DNA from: Ectocarpus siliculosus
Taxonomy: Eukaryota; Sar; Phaeophyceae; Ectocarpales; Ectocarpaceae
DNA: 64,000 bases
Direction: 5' to 3'
NCBI GenBank assembly: GCA_000310025.1
Contig: FN649733.1
Location: 1,514,876 to 1,578,875 of the forward strand
Positions 60,263 to 64,000 of this stretch are shown piece after piece. Each line of letters starts with the position of its first letter. The stretch's first letter is position 1. The translations under genes and the position numbers were made by a program. The notes below the pieces were generated by a model that had not been told where the DNA came from, made no database searches, and saw only the letters and a list, made by a program, of their open reading frames with translations.

Positions 60263-63200
60263 TCAGAAAAGGAACGACGGCAAGGTGCCGTGGATGGCGC
60301 GGTGCAGCTTCGCCATCGCGTGCACATCGCTGCCGCCGGTGGTGGTGCCTGAGAGATGCAAGCAAAGCGTGCGCGTGAGCACGAATTTCACTCGGTCTGG
60401 CGCCAGATTTCAATACGGGATATTGAGACGAGGAATGACTGAGGGAGGATCGGAAAATACACGAACACCTTAACGTGATATTCACAATAGTAATGGCATT
60501 CACACCCTCAATTCCACACGCTCAATGACTTGTAAATTGAATGCTGTGCCAGCATCATCGGGACAGGATTGATGGCGCCTTGAGAAGGAACGGCTCGTCA
60601 TCGCTCAAGAGTGTGTCGACGCTAGGTGACACAAGCCATATTTTGGGAGGGGCAGGGAAAAAGTGGTGACAATAATACAATCCTAGGTATCCAGTTTGAA
60701 AATCTAAGGGCGTGCTCCTTGGACAATAGTCTCATAGAGTCTCATGGTGATGCAGTGAGACGGGAACGAATGCCCGGAGCTCATGATCTGATCGGCAATC
60801 CATTGCTCACTCGAAAGTCCTGTGTCGGGGAGTTTAACATGTATACGCGCGCTTTTTCACTCCTTGCGCATCTGGAAGTGAATGAATGCATGAACCATTG
60901 TTCCCTGAATCACCACGCAGCAGTTTCGAACCAACGTGGTTGGATGTTCAAAACTAGTGCCACCTTTTTCTCACCGTCGCATAGCTGGCGGCGGTGGTGA
61001 AGATGGGCCATGACGTACTGCGGAGGCGCCATGGCAGCACCGTAGCCGACGCTATCGGGGACGATGCCCGAGTTGGCCTGGGAAGACAAGGGGAGACAAA
61101 AGAAGACATGGGAAGACAAGAGAAGACAAGAGAAGACAAGAGGAGAGAAGACAAAAGAAGACAAGAGGAAGACAAGAGAAGACAAGAGGAAGACAAGAGA
61201 AGACAAGAGAAGACAAGAGAAGGGAAGGGAAGGGAAGGGGTCACCAACGACGGCTCTCTCGAATAATCTTGAGCTTACCCTCACCCAATGGATGTCATCT
61301 CTCTGATTGATACCGTCTCTTTCGAAATCAGTCAAGAAGTGCAAATGGATAGGCCATCTGAGCTTGAAGGGGTACGCCATGAGGCCGGCAAGCACCTAGG
61401 CCAGAGTTTTCAAAGTCTTCATCCGTCCCACCTCCGTCACGTAGCTCCTGTCGTAGTCCCTACCAAGGTGGGCAGGTTGGCCTAGCTGGCACGCGCCGTA
61501 GTCGCCGCCGTCGCTGCTCGAAGGGCTGGTGCAAGTGCTCGTGTCGGTGTCGGAGTGCAGCCCCACGAAAACAGCAAGGCGGGCCGGTGTTCCCGACGGG
61601 CGAGACGCGGCGGCGCTGGGCGCACCGGCTGCGGGCCCCGCCGAGCGGCTGGCGACCAGGCCTTGCTCGCGGGGGTGCTGCGACAGGCAGCTGAAGCCGT
61701 CGTGGATGACGCCGTCGTACTCGTCTTCGCCTTCCAAGCTACGTCATGGCCAGCAACAAGAGGCATGGTAACAACATGAGGTTACAGGATGCGCTATGTA
61801 GATGGCGGAACGAGCAAGATGTGTTTGTGAAATTATCGTCGGTGTCATGAATTTTTCACGGCACTGCTGCAGCATCTCACGGTCGATGGCATCAACAACA
61901 TAATCGCCCGTATTTGCATGGTACACTTTTGTTTTAGCTGTTTAGGTGTAATTCTGGACGCACCTGACAGCACTCGCGACGTCGCTCGTCGCCGCGGGCG
62001 AGCCAAGCGCAGAGAACGCGCCGGCGTGCACGAACGAACCATTCCCGACGGCCCCCTCCAAACCCGGGGGTGGGGGCACCGCGGAACACCAGGAAGAAGA
62101 CGAAGAAGGGCACGAGAAGTACGAGTCGTCGTCGTCGTCGTAGTCGGATTTAACCGAGCCGTACTCGAGCACCACATCTGCCAGGAGCGAGCGACACGTC
62201 ACGACCAACATTGCGGACGAATACGCATGCGGCGACAAGGCCAGCGTGTGAAAGGCATGTTAACGTGCGTTCGGAGAAATGCATTGATAGGGTAGCGGAT
62301 GATTGCCCACAACCCTCTCGCATTCGGGTCAGAGAAGTACCCAACCTTTCCCATCTTGAATTTCAATTGTGTGTCATTTAGCCCATTGGGACTACGTATC
62401 GCGTCGCACGTTCACTGTGTCAGTATCCATGCGAGGATGAGATATCGAGCTTCTCACGTTGGAGACTGAGAAAGGACTCGTGCACCCCTACCGTTCCATG
62501 AGTCTTCGCATAGTCCCGGGTGGCCGCCAGCGGTCGGGGTTGGAGAGGCTAGTATTGGGAAACAGGTTGCACTCAAGGTTCCGTGGTATCAATCTTGAAC
62601 TTGACGATACGGTAGGTAGTACACGAATAGAATCTTATTCCTAGTGAGTTCAACCGAAGGTACTGTAAGCCAGGAAACAATAAGTCTTCCAGGGCTTAAG
62701 ACGATATGGCACTGACTTCAAGTCCGCAACTCCCTTCCCTTCGCTCTCACCTTCGCCCTTGAGCAGCGCGGCCGGGGCGGCGGCCGGCGGTGGGGTACCC
62801 GGGCATGCCGGGATTCCCATCCGCAGGGTGTAGAACACCGGCAGTGGGTCACTATCGATGTTGCCGTTGTCTGACCTAGGCGGGGCAGCGTCGAGCTGCT
62901 TGAGCTTGGCGCTTACGGCGGAGGAGGTCGGCAAAGCACGGCCGACCGCACCGCGTGCGGCGGAGGCGGAGGGAGGAATGAAGTGGACGCCAGCGCTGGC
63001 GGCGTCCTTGTAGCTGATGATCCTTTTCGCCGTCGTAGGGGGAGGATAAGTACCCGTGCCACCGCTGGCGATTGCGCCGCTGCTGGTGTGGTTGGTGTCC
63101 TCCTCGACGCCACCCTTGTTGCTGGCGCGGGCGAAGATCGCGGAATCGTCGATCCCCATCACGGTTATGAAGGAGTACCACAGCTTGTACGCCGTGCTGC

Positions 63201-63952
63201 GGTTGCGGTGAGGGGGGGGGCGTCACAAGAAGGAGCAATGATGATCAGATAGATCAGGAGACCGCTTCAAAGCAGGCCACGCGTGCAATTGCGTCATGTG
63301 TCGGTACAGTGAAGGAGCTTCATTTTCCGTGGAGAATCTTTCACAAATAGACTTCTGCTGTATTTGAGATGTTTTTATGCTCTGGTGTGTTTCGATCTGG
63401 GGAAAAAGTAGGTTTTTTTTTGTTTTTTGGGGGGGGTATGATGTTGGAGGTTCATGTCATCGTCGTTCGGGGCTAACGTGGTTCCCATTCTCGAACCCAC
63501 CCCGCGGGAAGGCGCTGAGTTGCGATAACATGCGAGCTTCGCTCTGGGAGACAGGTCCCGAAAACGATACCTTCGATGCGACACGAGGGAAAAAAAACTA
63601 CGAGTACGTCAACTACCCTGCGAAAGAGAAGACTCGTATCCATGGGGTTGGTGGAAACATCGACCAACCTGCACGCCCGACCTCAAACATGGAGGTATAT
63701 GGAATAATGCCGTCTTGTCGCTATTGGTCCAGCAGTGGTTGCAAGCGGGTGCTCGGGGTGCATCTGCCTGTGCAAAGATCACTACAGGATCAGACTTCGC
63801 ATCTTGAGGTTGCTGGCAAAAGCTTGGGCCCAAAAAAGCGGAATTTAAATTAACTGAACGTATCCACGTTTTCCCTTCCCCTACCTGTGGTCTCGCCCGG
63901 TGTTGACGTCGACACCAAAGTCGATATCGTACCGCACCTCGTCGGCAGGAAG
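60263..63952 (-). CDS. Unrecognised protein, 3' seven exons (partial, continues right)
   Basis: Minus-strand exons: 63952-63885, 63196-62751, 62177-61964, 61738-61432, 61395-61279, 61077-60975, 60348-60263. All junction phases agree, and together they encode 446 residues plus a TGA stop. I do not recognise the family. The start of the visible part (VRYDIDFGVDVNTGRDH, then KLWYSFITVMGID) and the end (GYGAAMAPPQYVMAHLHHR, MAKLHRAIHGTLPSFLF) look like ordered, conserved protein. The middle is low complexity (Ala/Pro/Ser, YDDDDDSYFSC, SSSSSWC). The pair VVLEYGSV ... GNGSFVHAGAFSAL faintly recalls class-3 lipases, but no GxSxG serine motif is visible, so no function is claimed. The last intron but one has an expanded polypyrimidine tract against its acceptor. 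The first exons lie beyond the window. Confidence 0.65.
61078..61241. repeat. AAGACAAGAG/GAAGACAAG purine repeat forming an intronic pyrimidine tract
   Basis: Roughly fifteen irregular copies of AGAAGACAAG and AGGAAGACAAG, ending in (AAGGG)n. On the minus (coding) strand this is a ~160-base polypyrimidine stretch that runs directly into the acceptor CCCCAG of the exon at 61077-60975. Confidence 0.95.
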
Positions 63953-63973
63953 CTGGAGAGGAAAGCAGGCAGC

Positions 63974-63998
63974 GGGGGGGGGGGGGGGGGGGGGGGGG
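63974..63998. repeat. G homopolymer at the right window edge
   Basis: About 25 G in a row. On the minus strand it is a C run about 20 bases before the acceptor of the exon at 63952. Its length is likely to be poorly determined. Confidence 0.9.
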
Positions 63999-64000
63999 TG

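Noticed and set aside
61739..61963. Extra exon with YHANTGDYVVDAID in the unrecognised 3' gene
   Set aside because: No phase-compatible splice path includes it, whereas joining 61964 to 61738 directly keeps the frame.
1..64000. CRISPR arrays, operons, ribosome-binding sites, prophage or toxin-antitoxin loci
   Set aside because: The window is intron-bearing eukaryotic DNA and none of these structures was seen.

Overview
This is eukaryotic nuclear DNA, most probably from a brown alga (Ectocarpus-like stramenopile). Four things point there. A fucoxanthin chlorophyll a/c-binding protein gene carries a bipartite plastid presequence with the A-F cleavage motif. Genes are split into many short exons by introns of about 0.2-1.5 kb (one of 3.5 kb). 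Two genes encode flagellar components. Neighbouring genes tend to lie on alternating strands. Species assignment is inference; no rRNA or tRNA gene was found to confirm it. I reconstructed gene models by joining exons whose GT-AG (once GC-AG) borders, reading phase and family motifs agree. Five complete or nearly complete models and one partial model have totals divisible by three.

Layout. 715-876 (-): first exon of a DNAJB12/14-type J-protein running off the left edge, next to a low-quality, homopolymer-rich contig end and a 100-N gap (1152-1251). 3081-11158 (+): 11-exon plastid-targeted RluA-family pseudouridine synthase with an S4 domain. 14644-18074 (-): fucosyltransferase-like glycosyltransferase with an uncertain 5' end. 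21506-22156 (+): low-complexity ORF before a second N gap that starts inside a CAG run. 22390-27416: an almost identical 1.44-kb direct duplication flanking a 2.1-kb spacer that holds hairpins and a 200-bp tandem repeat. 27597-33420 (+): four-exon light-harvesting gene. 34729-42820 (-): 14-exon DNAAF1 (ODA7) dynein-arm assembly factor. 45095-54902 (+): 14-exon TPH-domain coiled-coil protein resembling CFAP210. 54903-60262: mostly non-genic, with a ~225-bp tandem repeat. 60263-63952 (-): 3' part of an unrecognised gene that continues past the right edge.

How the genes relate. The light-harvesting protein and the pseudouridine synthase both look plastid-directed. DNAAF1 and the CFAP210-like gene face away from each other across 2.3 kb. 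One preassembles axonemal dyneins and the other probably sits inside or along doublet microtubules, so shared regulation in zoospores and gametes is plausible but untested.

Several short non-autonomous-looking inverted-repeat elements (MITE-like) sit in introns and intergenic DNA, in two families. I found no CRISPR array, operon, complete transposase, viral gene or novel defence-type system. The strongest leads are the head-to-head flagellar pair, the MITE families, the 1.44-kb duplication abutting the light-harvesting promoter, and the unclassified 3' gene.
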